A stretch of DNA of 21,947 nt from NCBI GenBank assembly GCA_033722075.1, contig JAWVZU010000024.1:1-21947 (forward strand), in the 5' to 3' direction. The stretch is from JAWVZU01 sp033722075. GTDB lineage: Bacteria; Pseudomonadota; Gammaproteobacteria; Xanthomonadales; SZUA-38. Below, piece by piece: positions 6,056 to 14,370 of the stretch. Under the pieces are notes generated by a model. That model worked only from the letters and a program-made list of their open reading frames with translations. It was not told the origin of the DNA and searched no databases. Numbering within the stretch: the stretch's first letter is position 1; each line of letters opens with the position of its first letter. The position numbers and the translations under genes were made by a program.

Positions 6056-7563
6056 CCGGACTGGCGGATGGGGGCTTGAGCGTCTCCGCGCAGGGCTTCG
6101 GCAAGTCGGTAGTATTCGACACCGAAATCGGCGAAGTCACCGTCCCGCTGTCCGCCGATCCGTTCAAGCTCGAAGAGCTGACGCGGACTGGACTTCAGTC
6201 CTTCCGCTTCGCCGTGATCGTGCAGGTCGGCATATTGAGCCTGAGTCAGGTCGATTCCACCTTCCAGAGCCTTCGAGAAGCCGATCTTTTTGGCTGCGAC
6301 CCGCCATTCCAGGGCGACGCGCGCCGGAATCGCCTCGGCCGCATCGCCGCTGCCATAACCCATGAGCAGAATTTCCGCCTCGTCCAGGTCGACCGAGCGC
6401 TCCAGTGCGTCTTCCATGCCCGCGGCGACCCACGCCGGTAGCGCCGCCGTGTACAAGTTACCGATATCCATCATCTTTTCGGCGCCGAGACCGAAGCAAC
6501 GCTCGAGCATTTCCTGCCCGGCCTCCGACTTGCGGAATGCCTTGACCACGGGCATGGCAGCCGGATAGATCTCTGCGCTCAGCTTCCTTTCCCGCACCAG
6601 GGATTCCAGGTCGGGCGTTTCCCGCAGCTCGCGTCCCGCTTCTGCGGGATCGATCCCGGTACTCTCGGCAATCCTGGCAAATTCCTCGCGATCGGCGCGG
6701 GAACCATTGGCGAGATTGAGGAGATAGATCAGCAGCAGCGCATTCTCGGGCATCCGGCGGTAGGGGCGATGGAAAAATGCCGCTCGCAGCTGCCGCAGGT
6801 AGCCCGCGGCGTAACGCGTGCGCCGATTGAGCATGTCGCGCACGGCATGCAGCGATGCATCCAGGTAGCAGCTGGTGGAGAATTTCCCGTTGAACACGGG
6901 AAAGTCTCGAATCTGGCCGTGAATGCGTTGCCGCTCGCCGACGATGCGCGCCAGAGGCTTGCGGAAATCGACCTCCCGATAATCGGACGCGCTACCCGCA
7001 AACTGGAGCTGCAGCTCGAGCAGCCTCGGGTCCTTTTCCAGCAACACCGCCACGGCGCCGGCCCCCTGGGTCGGCTCTCCGCTGCTCCCCCGGGAGTATT
7101 CGGCGACATCAGAGCTCACCACGATCGCCACGCTGTCGCTGTGTTCCAGGGCAAGAAACCGGGCCGCGTTCTTGATTCCGTAAACGCCCCCCAGGCAGGC
7201 GTGCTTGTATTCGGGGACCTCGCAATAGCGTGTAATGGGATCCTTGCCCTGGGCGACCAGTGCCCGGTTGACCAGGCCCTTGACCACAACCGCACCGGCG
7301 GAGTTGTCCGTACTCGATTCGGTGCCGAGCGCCAGGTAGCGCACTTTCTCGGGGTCAATCTCATATTGTTCGATCAGACGCAGGACGGCGGCCGCAGCCA
7401 TCGTGTAGACGTTTTCCGTGGGGCCCCGCATGCGAAAGCTGTGTCCGACCACTGCGCTGATCTTCTCCCAGGAATTGCCGGTCCACTCGGCCCAGTCCCG
7501 GAGGTTGACCCGATAGGGCGGTACGTAGACCGCCATGCCACTGATTCCGACGCTCGGAGTCAT
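6052..7563 (-). CDS. Hydroxymethylglutaryl-CoA synthase homologue
   Basis: HMG-CoA synthase condenses acetyl-CoA with acetoacetyl-CoA, the entry to the mevalonate pathway; related enzymes perform beta-branching in polyketide synthesis. The catalytic triad is complete: Glu82 in GTESSTDNSAG, nucleophile Cys123 in EYKHACLGGVYG, and His265 in FHRPYRRMPENAL. The GNLYTAALPAW segment is also typical. At 503 residues it is longer than usual bacterial MvaS (about 390), with extra sequence in the middle and at the C-terminus. The ATG at 7563 is chosen because GGGAG (7572-7576) lies 8 bases upstream; an in-frame TTG at 7581 lacks this. The gene stands alone, with no acyl carrier protein, ketosynthase or mevalonate kinase next to it, so mevalonate synthesis is inferred rather than shown. 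It could serve another acyl-CoA condensation. Confidence 0.87.
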   Translation of the reverse strand: MTPSVGISGMAVYVPPYRVNLRDWAEWTGNSWEKISAVVGHSFRMRGPTENVYTMAAAAVLRLIEQYEIDPEKVRYLALGTESSTDNSAGAVVVKGLVNRALVAQGKDPITRYCEVPEYKHACLGGVYGIKNAARFLALEHSDSVAIVVSSDVAEYSRGSSGEPTQGAGAVAVLLEKDPRLLELQLQFAGSASDYREVDFRKPLARIVGERQRIHGQIRDFPVFNGKFSTSCYLDASLHAVRDMLNRRTRYAAGYLRQLRAAFFHRPYRRMPENALLLIYLLNLANGSRADREEFARIAESTGIDPAEAGRELRETPDLESLVRERKLSAEIYPAAMPVVKAFRKSEAGQEMLERCFGLGAEKMMDIGNLYTAALPAWVAAGMEDALERSVDLDEAEILLMGYGSGDAAEAIPARVALEWRVAAKKIGFSKALEGGIDLTQAQYADLHDHGEAEGLKSSPRQLFELERIGGQRDGDFADFGVEYYRLAEALRGDAQAPIRQSG

Positions 7564-7700
7564 CGCAAAATCTCCCTTCAATTGTTCGTGCTTGTGCCGA
7601 TCCGGGTGTAAAAATACCGTGAAATGACCCTGCCCATGGGTTTTGGGCGCGCTTTGATTTAAGCTATGCAGGGTATCTGCAGAACAGCCTTCTTCTTCTG

Positions 7701-7946
7701 ATGAGTGCCGACGACCGACGCAGCAAACAGCCCACGAAGACTTCCCAGATGGAGAAGGAGCTGAATGATTCCCAGCTCACCACGCTGCGCAATATCGAAA
7801 CCTTCGGTTGGGAGCTCAAATTCATTCGGCGCCCCCTGTTCCAGAAACCCATCCCCGTGGTGTTCGACGGGAGCCGCCAGGCTTTCGCGATCATCGAACA
7901 GGACGGCACGCTCAACGAAAAGCCGGACCTGAAGATCCGCGACTAG
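7701..7946 (+). CDS. Small conserved-looking hypothetical protein (81 aa)
   Basis: An 81-residue soluble, charged protein with no signal peptide. A polar N-terminus (about residues 1-22) is followed by a compact domain: LNDSQLTTLRNIETFGWELKFIRRPLFQKPIPVVFDGSRQAFAIIEQDGTLNEKPDLKIRD, with a likely beta-beta pattern. I have an impression of having seen similar short proteins in other gammaproteobacteria, but cannot assign a function. The start is uncertain: no good ribosome-binding site precedes the ATG at 7701, and the ATG at 7749 (MEKELNDSQ) is an alternative that keeps the whole domain. It is divergent from the HMG-CoA synthase gene (137 bases between starts) and convergent with the next gene, the two stops being 11 bases apart with a small hairpin between them (AGCGG, 7945-7949, with CCGCT, 7953-7957). 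Confidence 0.7.
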   Translation: MSADDRRSKQPTKTSQMEKELNDSQLTTLRNIETFGWELKFIRRPLFQKPIPVVFDGSRQAFAIIEQDGTLNEKPDLKIRD

Positions 7947-7957
7947 CGGACGCCGCT

Positions 7958-9649
7958 CTACGCCTCGGCCGACTCCTCGGACTCTTCCCGACGGGCCACC
8001 TCGCTGAAGAGGTAGCGCGCGATCTCCGAGGTCTTCTCGATCTGATCTTCCAGGCCCACCCCCAGCACCTGGGCGCGACCCGTTTCCGCAACGCAAAGGG
8101 CCGGCTCGCCGCGAATCGTGACGCTCGAGGGAACGACGAGAAAAGGTCTTTGCCCCATGTCGGCGCGGAACGGCTCGCAAACCAGCGCGCGGACCGGTGG
8201 CTTCTGCTCGTCACCCGTCAGCAGACCGCCCGGGCGACTGCGCTGGCCGATCACGGCGATGCCCAGCTCGATCTCGCGCACGTCGATGGCGTGGAGCCAG
8301 CGAATGATGCCGACCATCCAGACCGGATCGTCGTCAGCCAGCGCCGCCGGGCACAGACCAACCAACTCGCCGACGCGTAAAGCCATCTTGTTGGTTTCGG
8401 TGATGCGCAGCCGGTAGCCGCCGAGGCTCTGGTTGAGCACATGCGCCCGGTAGACGATCGGACGCGCACCGGTTTCCCGGCGCGCAAAGCGGGCCCTTTC
8501 GCGGGCGGCCGCGGTCGCAAAACGCTTGTCGCCATACTCTCTCAGAAAGCGCGCGAACGGGCATTCGCCGGCGATGAAAAAATGCGCCGAATTCAGGCCG
8601 ACCAGAAGGTCGACCTCGTGCTTGGCCTCCATCCGCTGGAAGTCCCGCTCGCGGCGGATGCCCCAGGTGGAGATGAGCTGAATGATGAGCTGCCGGTCGA
8701 TGATGAACGGCTGGTCATCGACGTCCCGGAACGACAGCTCGCTGTCGTCCTCGGATGCCGTATCCTGGACCTCCTGCAGCCAGTTGCGCAGCGGTCGCAT
8801 GTCGAGCACGAAGTCGAACTGTGCCGGCACGTCTTCCTCGCCCAACAGCAACGGCGGCTGGTCCGAGCCCGGATCCACGATGAACAGGCCCGGTTCCGTA
8901 CCCCGCAGTTCCACGCGCGTCGCCACCGACGATCGCCGGGCCCAGAGGGCTACCGCCTGGGCCAGGGCACGGATTCCTCGCTGGCTCAGGCGCGTTGGAT
9001 CGCTGATCCCCATGATGCTGGCCCGAAGGTACAGGTCTTCGAGCGATCCGGGCCCGCCCAGGCTCAGGGACGTATTGAGGCTCTTTCCATGGAGACCGTG
9101 CTGGTGTGCGAAGACATACAGGGTATTGATCTCGCGCCACACCTGGCGGGGTGCCATCTGGTAAAGCAACGCGAGGCGGTAGAGCATCTGTTCGCGGGCG
9201 GCCATGGAATGATGCAGATAGCGAACGACGTTTCGCTTGCTGAGCATGCCGATAGAATCACCGCCGCCGATCAGCGATTGCGCAGCCAGTCGATAGCCCA
9301 GTGCGATCTCGTGAAAAAACTCGACCGCGACCCGGCCGATCCGGTCCGATTTCTCGCTCAGCGGGAAGGTCGTGTCCAGGAAGTGCTTGTCCAGTACGCC
9401 AACGACCGTGAGCACCGGCTCGATGATGCGGTCCAGGATCTCTGCCCGGTTCTTGCCCGCGACATCGCTCTGATTCAGCTCCTTCAGCGCGCCCAGGAGC
9501 TGGTTTCCTGCGGCGGTCATGTTGCCCAGCGGCAGCGACTCGACCCAGGACTTGAAACGTCTCAGGCTGGCAACTTTCGAACTGCGGTCAGGCTTGCTCG
9601 TATCCGGCTGGTAAAGGCTGGTGAGCTTGACTTTGCTTGGCGAGTCCAT
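7958..9649 (-). CDS. Conserved hypothetical protein with C-terminal PilZ-like motif
   Basis: A 563-residue cytosolic protein without a signal peptide or membrane segment. The N-terminal two thirds are mostly helical (for example FKSWVESLPLGNMTAAGNQLLGALKELNQSD and later helices up to about residue 240). Near the C-terminus, VLNQSLGGYRLRIT contains Asn406, Ser408 and Gly411, matching the (D/N)xSxxG signature of PilZ cyclic-di-GMP-binding domains, and an arginine-rich stretch (RARFARRETGAR) lies just before it where the RxxxR half would be expected, although closer than usual. The PilZ call is therefore tentative. The start at 9649 has AAGGA about 6 bases upstream. It lies 97 bases downstream of der on the same strand and may be the last gene of that operon. 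With pilW in the same block, a role in surface or pilus signalling is possible but unproven. Confidence 0.72.
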   Translation of the reverse strand: MDSPSKVKLTSLYQPDTSKPDRSSKVASLRRFKSWVESLPLGNMTAAGNQLLGALKELNQSDVAGKNRAEILDRIIEPVLTVVGVLDKHFLDTTFPLSEKSDRIGRVAVEFFHEIALGYRLAAQSLIGGGDSIGMLSKRNVVRYLHHSMAAREQMLYRLALLYQMAPRQVWREINTLYVFAHQHGLHGKSLNTSLSLGGPGSLEDLYLRASIMGISDPTRLSQRGIRALAQAVALWARRSSVATRVELRGTEPGLFIVDPGSDQPPLLLGEEDVPAQFDFVLDMRPLRNWLQEVQDTASEDDSELSFRDVDDQPFIIDRQLIIQLISTWGIRRERDFQRMEAKHEVDLLVGLNSAHFFIAGECPFARFLREYGDKRFATAAARERARFARRETGARPIVYRAHVLNQSLGGYRLRITETNKMALRVGELVGLCPAALADDDPVWMVGIIRWLHAIDVREIELGIAVIGQRSRPGGLLTGDEQKPPVRALVCEPFRADMGQRPFLVVPSSVTIRGEPALCVAETGRAQVLGVGLEDQIEKTSEIARYLFSEVARREESEESAEA

Positions 9650-9746
9650 CGGGGTTCCTTAATCTGCGTGCCACAGTTCGCGCCGGCACGACCAGCCCCC
9701 GATTGTAAGCACTTCCGCACAAATTCCCAGTCCGGCCGATTCTCGC

Positions 9747-11141
9747 TTACCGTTTGCGGCGCTTTACGTGGCGAATCAGACGCCGGCGTTTCTCCTGTTG
9801 GCGGCCGGAAAGGCGGTTCTTCTTCCCCGCATAGGGGTTGTCGCTGCTGCGGAAGTAGATCTGCAGCGGCGTGCCGACGAGATCAAAGGCTTCCCGAAAA
9901 CGATTGGCCAGGAAACGCTTGTAGCTCTCCGGCACCGTATCGACCCGATTGCCGTGGACGATGATCGTCAGCGGATCATGACCGCCGAGGTGCGCATAGC
10001 GGAGTTTTGCGGTGCGGCCGCGAACCATGGGTGGCTGGTGGGCAGCATAGGCCGCCAGGAGCACTTCAGTCAGGGCCGAAGTACTGAGTTCCTGGCGCGA
10101 TGACTCATAGGCAGCGGTAATGGCGTCGACCAGTTCGCCGACCCCCGTACCATGGCGCGCCGAGATGAATCGCAGCTCCGCGAACGGAAGAAAAGTGAGG
10201 CGGCGATCCAGTTCCGTGCGCACCCGGTCACGTTGCTCGGTTTCCAGGCCGTCCCACTTGTTGACCGCAACGACCAGCGCGCGCCCGGCATCCAGCACGT
10301 GTCCCAGCAGGGTGACGTCCTGCTCCACCACCCCGTCCCGGGCATCCATGAGGACCACCACCACATGCGCCTGCTGGATGGCATCCAGGGCCTTGAGCAC
10401 GCTGAACTTCTCGATGGCCTCGGTGGTGCGGGACCGGCGCCTGACCCCGGCCGTATCGAGCAGGACAAAATCCTGATCCCCTCGTCTCCAGGGGATCTCC
10501 ACCGTATCCCGGGTTGTACCCGGTTGATCGTAGGCGACCACCCGCTGCTCGCCGAGGAAGCGGTTGATCAGGGTCGATTTTCCGACATTGGGACGTCCCA
10601 GCAAGGCAACGCGGATTCCCGGATGCCCTTCCTCTGGTGCCTCACCGGTGACGGGAAGAACTTTGAGGATCCGCTCGGTCAGAGCACCCATCCCCCGCCG
10701 GTGGGCGGCCGCAATAGGCACAACCGCTTCGAAGCCCAGGGCGAAGAAATCAGCCAGCGCGGCATTTTCGTCGATCCCGTCGACCTTGTTGACGACCACC
10801 ATCACGGGCTTTCCGGTTGCCCGCAGGTCACGGGCGATCCGTTCATCTTCGGGACCCAGGCCGGCTCGGCCGTCCACCATGAAAAGCAACAGGTCGGCTT
10901 CCTCGATGGCCGCGCGCACCTGCGCCTCGGCGAGCGCTTCCAGCCCCTCGCTCGCGCCCGTAAGGCCGCCCGTATCCACCACGGCGAACGCGCCCGCCTC
11001 GACCTGGGCAACGCCGTAGCGGCGATCACGGGTCAAGCCCTCGAAATCGGCAACCAGCGCATCACGGGTTCGCGTCAGCGCATTGAACAGGGTCGACTTG
11101 CCGACGTTTGGACGTCCGACCAGGGCGACAACGGGTAGCAT
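9747..11141 (-). CDS. der: Ribosome biogenesis GTPase Der (EngA)
   Basis: Der is an essential double GTPase that helps assemble the 50S ribosomal subunit. Both G domains are intact: P-loop GRPNVGKST at residues 9-17 and again at 182-190, DTGG and DTAG switch II motifs, and NKVD (118-121) and NKWD as base-specificity motifs. The C-terminal KH-like domain follows, ending in a very basic tail (GRQQEKRRRLIRHVKRRKR), as usual. The length of 464 is normal. The start lies 12 bases after the bamB stop, with no clear ribosome-binding site, which fits translation coupled to bamB. The order hisS-yfgM-bamB-der is the classical gammaproteobacterial one. Confidence 0.98.
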   Translation of the reverse strand: MLPVVALVGRPNVGKSTLFNALTRTRDALVADFEGLTRDRRYGVAQVEAGAFAVVDTGGLTGASEGLEALAEAQVRAAIEEADLLLFMVDGRAGLGPEDERIARDLRATGKPVMVVVNKVDGIDENAALADFFALGFEAVVPIAAAHRRGMGALTERILKVLPVTGEAPEEGHPGIRVALLGRPNVGKSTLINRFLGEQRVVAYDQPGTTRDTVEIPWRRGDQDFVLLDTAGVRRRSRTTEAIEKFSVLKALDAIQQAHVVVVLMDARDGVVEQDVTLLGHVLDAGRALVVAVNKWDGLETEQRDRVRTELDRRLTFLPFAELRFISARHGTGVGELVDAITAAYESSRQELSTSALTEVLLAAYAAHQPPMVRGRTAKLRYAHLGGHDPLTIIVHGNRVDTVPESYKRFLANRFREAFDLVGTPLQIYFRSSDNPYAGKKNRLSGRQQEKRRRLIRHVKRRKR

Positions 11142-11153
11142 GGTTGATTCGGG

Positions 11154-12308
11154 CTAGCTGCTGCCGAGCCGATAGGCAACGACCCGTCCGCCCTGGGTCT
11201 GGACGACGAGAATGGGGCCAAGCGCCAATGGTTGGGCAGTGACGGCGGAACCGCCGGCCCGGGCGCGCGCCACGAACTCGCCCGTGTCTTCCTCCAACCA
11301 GTGCAGATAGCCCTCGAAATCCCCAACGACCACGTATTCCCCGTGGGCCGCCGGCGCGCTCAGGCTCCGCCGCGCGAGGCGATCCTGGCGCCACAAGGTG
11401 CCGCCACTGAGGCGGTCCAGGGCCCAGACCGAATCATCGGCATCACTGACGAACAGCTGCGTGCGCGCTACCGCCAGTCCGGTAAAAGACGACATGTCCT
11501 TGACCCAGAGCAGCCGGCCCGCATCCGCGGTAATGGCCGCCAACAGGCCCTGGAAACTGACGGCGTAGAGATCCGAGGCCACTACCGCCATAGGCCCGTC
11601 GATGTCCACAATGCGCTCCAGTTCGGTTCGACCCTGCGGAACCGCGACTGTTTCCTCCCAGCGCACCGCGCCATCGGAGAGCCTCAGGCTCGCTACCTTG
11701 CCGTTGTCGAAGCCGAGGTAGACGAATCCGCCCCGGATCAGGGGCGGGCTGCTACCGCGCAGAGTCAAAAGCGGCACGCTCTGGTCATAGACCCAGGCCC
11801 GGCTCCCATCCTCCGACCGAAAGCCGAATACGCGCCCATCCTGGGCCCGCACGACGGTCATACCCGTGTCGATTGCCGGCGGAGCCAGCACTTCCGAGGA
11901 AACTTCGGCGCGCCAGCGCTGAGCGCCGCCGGCCCGTTCCAGCGCGATGACCGCCCCATCCGCGGTACCGACGACGAGAATGCCGTCACCGAGTCCCGGA
12001 CCGGCGGTGATCGGGAGCTCCAGGTCGACGGTCCAACTCACCTTGCCGGTCTCGAGTTCGATGGCCTTGATCCGGCCATCGGCGGCCGCAGCGTATACCG
12101 TGCCCTCTGCGTAGGCCGGCCTGAGCCCGCGCATGGGCAGCTCGGCGCCATCACCAACGGACACCCGCCAGATCTCCTTCACGTTGACGGTCGGAGAAAA
12201 ATCCACGAGGGGTGACGGCTGCAGTTCCTCGTCATCGCCCCCGAACATCGAGCAACCCGCGAGAAGCAGAACGGCGAGTGCCGCCGGCAATCTACCCATC
12301 CACCTCAC
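11154..12308 (-). CDS. bamB: Outer-membrane assembly lipoprotein BamB
   Basis: BamB is a lipoprotein subunit of the BAM complex, which inserts beta-barrel proteins into the outer membrane. The N-terminus is a lipoprotein signal with lipobox LLAGC (lipidated Cys19), followed by an acidic linker and eight-bladed beta-propeller repeats of the PQQ type (for example GKVSWTVDLELPITAGPGLGDGILVVGTADG and later VWALDRLSGGTLWRQDRL). Two starts are possible: GTG at 12308, overlapping the yfgM stop (GTGA at 12305-12308), and ATG at 12299, which has GAGG close by. Both leave a complete signal peptide. The 384-residue length is normal. Confidence 0.97.
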   Translation of the reverse strand: MRWMGRLPAALAVLLLAGCSMFGGDDEELQPSPLVDFSPTVNVKEIWRVSVGDGAELPMRGLRPAYAEGTVYAAAADGRIKAIELETGKVSWTVDLELPITAGPGLGDGILVVGTADGAVIALERAGGAQRWRAEVSSEVLAPPAIDTGMTVVRAQDGRVFGFRSEDGSRAWVYDQSVPLLTLRGSSPPLIRGGFVYLGFDNGKVASLRLSDGAVRWEETVAVPQGRTELERIVDIDGPMAVVASDLYAVSFQGLLAAITADAGRLLWVKDMSSFTGLAVARTQLFVSDADDSVWALDRLSGGTLWRQDRLARRSLSAPAAHGEYVVVGDFEGYLHWLEEDTGEFVARARAGGSAVTAQPLALGPILVVQTQGGRVVAYRLGSS

Positions 12309-12949
12309 GTGGCATCACCTTCGGCCGCAGCCGTGAGATCGTCGATCTTCATCTGCAGGAGGTTTCGATCACCCCCGGCTTCCAGGTTGTTCAGGGCGAA
12401 CTGGTAGGCCTCCCGCGCACCCGCCCGATCACCCTGGGCATAGAGGACGTCGCCACGGATCTCCGCGCCCAGGGCCTCGAACTTTCCGGTACCCCAACGA
12501 TCGATGCTGGCGAGCGCCTCGGCATGTCGGCCCGCCGCAAGCTGCACCCGCGCCAGCCGCAACCCGGCAATGTTCCGCATGGGTTCGGGTTCAGCGAACT
12601 CGGTGGTCCGCCGAAGGATTTCGATGGCTTGATCCAGGTCGCCGGCCTCTACCGCATCCTGCGCCAACTGAAGTCCGGCCAGCGCCGCATAGCTGTCGCT
12701 GCCGTAGGCATTCCGGAACTCATCCAGGGCGCCTGGTGCCGGCTGATCCTGCTCCAGGTTGGCAACCAGGGCGGCGTAGCCTGCGGCCGCCTCGTATTTC
12801 TGTTCTACCTGGTAGCTCTGGAAGTATTGCCATCCATAGAGGCCCCCCAGCCCGATCGCCACGCCCATGACGATGGCGCCGCCGTTCTCGCGGAGCCACT
12901 TCTTGACCGCCTCCGCCTGTTCATAATCGTCGAGATGTTCGTTTGCCAT
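12305..12949 (-). CDS. yfgM: YfgM family tetratricopeptide-like membrane protein
   Basis: YfgM is an inner-membrane protein with a periplasmic TPR-like domain; in E. coli it associates with PpiD and the SecYEG translocon and assists periplasmic folding. The product has a short cytosolic N-terminus containing the family motif DDYEQAEAVKKWLRENG, one membrane segment at about residues 24-43 (AIVMGVAIGLGGLYGWQYF), and helical repeats to the end (LRLARVQLAAGRHAEALASID, RGDVLYAQGDRAGAREAYQFAL). It is 214 residues long, as usual. It sits between hisS and bamB, as in most gammaproteobacteria, and its stop overlaps the possible GTG start of bamB. Confidence 0.95.
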   Translation of the reverse strand: MANEHLDDYEQAEAVKKWLRENGGAIVMGVAIGLGGLYGWQYFQSYQVEQKYEAAAGYAALVANLEQDQPAPGALDEFRNAYGSDSYAALAGLQLAQDAVEAGDLDQAIEILRRTTEFAEPEPMRNIAGLRLARVQLAAGRHAEALASIDRWGTGKFEALGAEIRGDVLYAQGDRAGAREAYQFALNNLEAGGDRNLLQMKIDDLTAAAEGDAT

Positions 12950-13028
12950 AGGGTTTCAAATGGGAATCGACAAAAGTTCGTAATGATAGCCCAACGCGAC
13001 GCTCAAGTAAGCCGCTGCGGGTTGTGGT

Positions 13029-14315
13029 CTACGTCTTGACCGGAGGCTCCGCCAGTCTGTCGCGGAGCCAGCCGCCGAGTTCCGACAGTGGAACCGTGGC
13101 CTGGTCCGCCGTGCTGCGCAGCGGTTTGACCGTCGCCTTGCTCGCCGCGAGCTCATCCTCGCCGATGACCACTGCATAGCGCGCCCCGCTGCGGTCCGCC
13201 CGCTTGAACTGGGCCTTGAAGCTGCCGCCACCCAGATTGCATTCGATCCGGGTTCGGGGAAGCGCTTCCCGCAATTGCTCGGCCAGCACCAGCCCGGCCC
13301 GCTGCGCACCGGAGCCGGCCAGCACCAGGTAGACCGCGGCATCTTCGTTCGGCGCTTCACGGCCCTGGACCTGGGTCAGTTCGACCAGTCGGTCGATGCC
13401 CATCGCGAACCCCAGGGCCGGTGTCGGCTTGCCGCCCTGGGCTTCCACCAGCCCGTCGTAACGCCCACCCGCACACACCGTGCCCTGCGCGCCCAACTCG
13501 TCGGTTATACACTCGAACACGGTGCGCGAGTAGTAGTCCAGTCCACGGACCAGCCGTGGATTGACATGGTAGGCAACACCAGCTTCGTCGAGGATAGACC
13601 GCAGTCGTTCGAAGTGCTCGCGCGACGCGTCGTCCAGGTGTTCGAGCAACGACGGCGCCTCGGCGATCACCTCACTCATGGCCGGATTCTTGCTGTCGAG
13701 GATGCGCAGCGGGTTGACTTCCAGGCGTCGAACGCTGTCGTCGTCGAGCGCCTCGCGCCGGGCTTCGAAATAGTCCACCAGCGTTTCCCGGTAGCGCGCC
13801 CGCGCCTCGGCGGTACCGAGCGAGTTGATCTCCAGCCGCAGCCCGGTCAAGCCCAGGCGCTTCCACAGGCGATCCAGCATGAGCAGCTGCTCGGCATCCA
13901 CATCCGGTCCCTCCAGACCGAACACCTCGGCGCCGATCTGATAGAACTGGCGATTACGGCCCCGCTGGACATTCTCCCGGCGAAACATCGGTCCGCCGTA
14001 CCAGAGCTTGCGGGCATGGCCCTGCAGCAACCCGTTCTGTATCACCGCGCGAACGCAGCCCGCGGTGCCTTCCGGGCGCAACGCGAGGTGATCGCCGTTG
14101 CGGTCCTCGAACGCATACATCTCCTTGGACACCACGTCGGTCGATTCGCCCATCGCCCGCGCGAAAAGGTCGGTCTGTTCCAGCAACGGCAAGCGCAGTT
14201 CACGGTAGCCGTAGGTTTCCAGAACCTCGAGTGTCGTCCCCTCAACCCAGTGCCACCGGGCCGCGTCCTCCGGGACGATGTCGTACATTCCCTTGACTCG
14301 CCTGATCGAGGTCAT
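13029..14315 (-). CDS. hisS: Histidyl-tRNA synthetase
   Basis: This class II aminoacyl-tRNA synthetase charges tRNA-His. Landmarks: LALRPEGTAGCVRAV (residues 77-91), motif 2 with the catalytic Arg (LWYGGPMFRRENVQRGRNRQFYQIGAE, 104-130), the histidine-specific LVRGLDYYSRT (255-265), GGRYDGL (283-289), and motif 3 (ALGFAMGIDRL, 300-310). A C-terminal anticodon-binding domain follows. It is 428 residues long, a normal length. The ATG at 14315 has a good AGGAGA site close upstream. In most relatives ispG precedes this gene; here only 55 bases separate it from rodZ. Confidence 0.98.
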   Translation of the reverse strand: MTSIRRVKGMYDIVPEDAARWHWVEGTTLEVLETYGYRELRLPLLEQTDLFARAMGESTDVVSKEMYAFEDRNGDHLALRPEGTAGCVRAVIQNGLLQGHARKLWYGGPMFRRENVQRGRNRQFYQIGAEVFGLEGPDVDAEQLLMLDRLWKRLGLTGLRLEINSLGTAEARARYRETLVDYFEARREALDDDSVRRLEVNPLRILDSKNPAMSEVIAEAPSLLEHLDDASREHFERLRSILDEAGVAYHVNPRLVRGLDYYSRTVFECITDELGAQGTVCAGGRYDGLVEAQGGKPTPALGFAMGIDRLVELTQVQGREAPNEDAAVYLVLAGSGAQRAGLVLAEQLREALPRTRIECNLGGGSFKAQFKRADRSGARYAVVIGEDELAASKATVKPLRSTADQATVPLSELGGWLRDRLAEPPVKT

Positions 14316-14341
14316 TGTCTCCTGCCATTACTGCTGAAATA

Positions 14342-14355
14342 CGCCCGGCCGGGCG
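14342..14355. repeat. 14-base perfect palindrome in the rodZ-hisS gap
   Basis: CGCCCGGCCGGGCG reads the same on both strands and can fold into a GC-only hairpin. It takes up a quarter of the 55-base gap between rodZ and hisS, exactly where ispG lies in related genomes. No T run follows on either strand, so it is not an obvious terminator; it may damp transcription into hisS. Confidence 0.4.
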
Positions 14356-14370
14356 CGTGGACGACCGGCT

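Noticed and set aside
8441..9964. Forward open frame (507 codons) opposite the PilZ-like gene
   Set aside because: No recognisable domain, no ribosome-binding site, and it runs into the der gene on the other strand; the reverse gene has a good start and normal protein composition.
14316..14370. A remnant of ispG between rodZ and hisS
   Set aside because: Only 55 bases are present and none of their frames resembles IspG, so this is a clean absence rather than a pseudogene.
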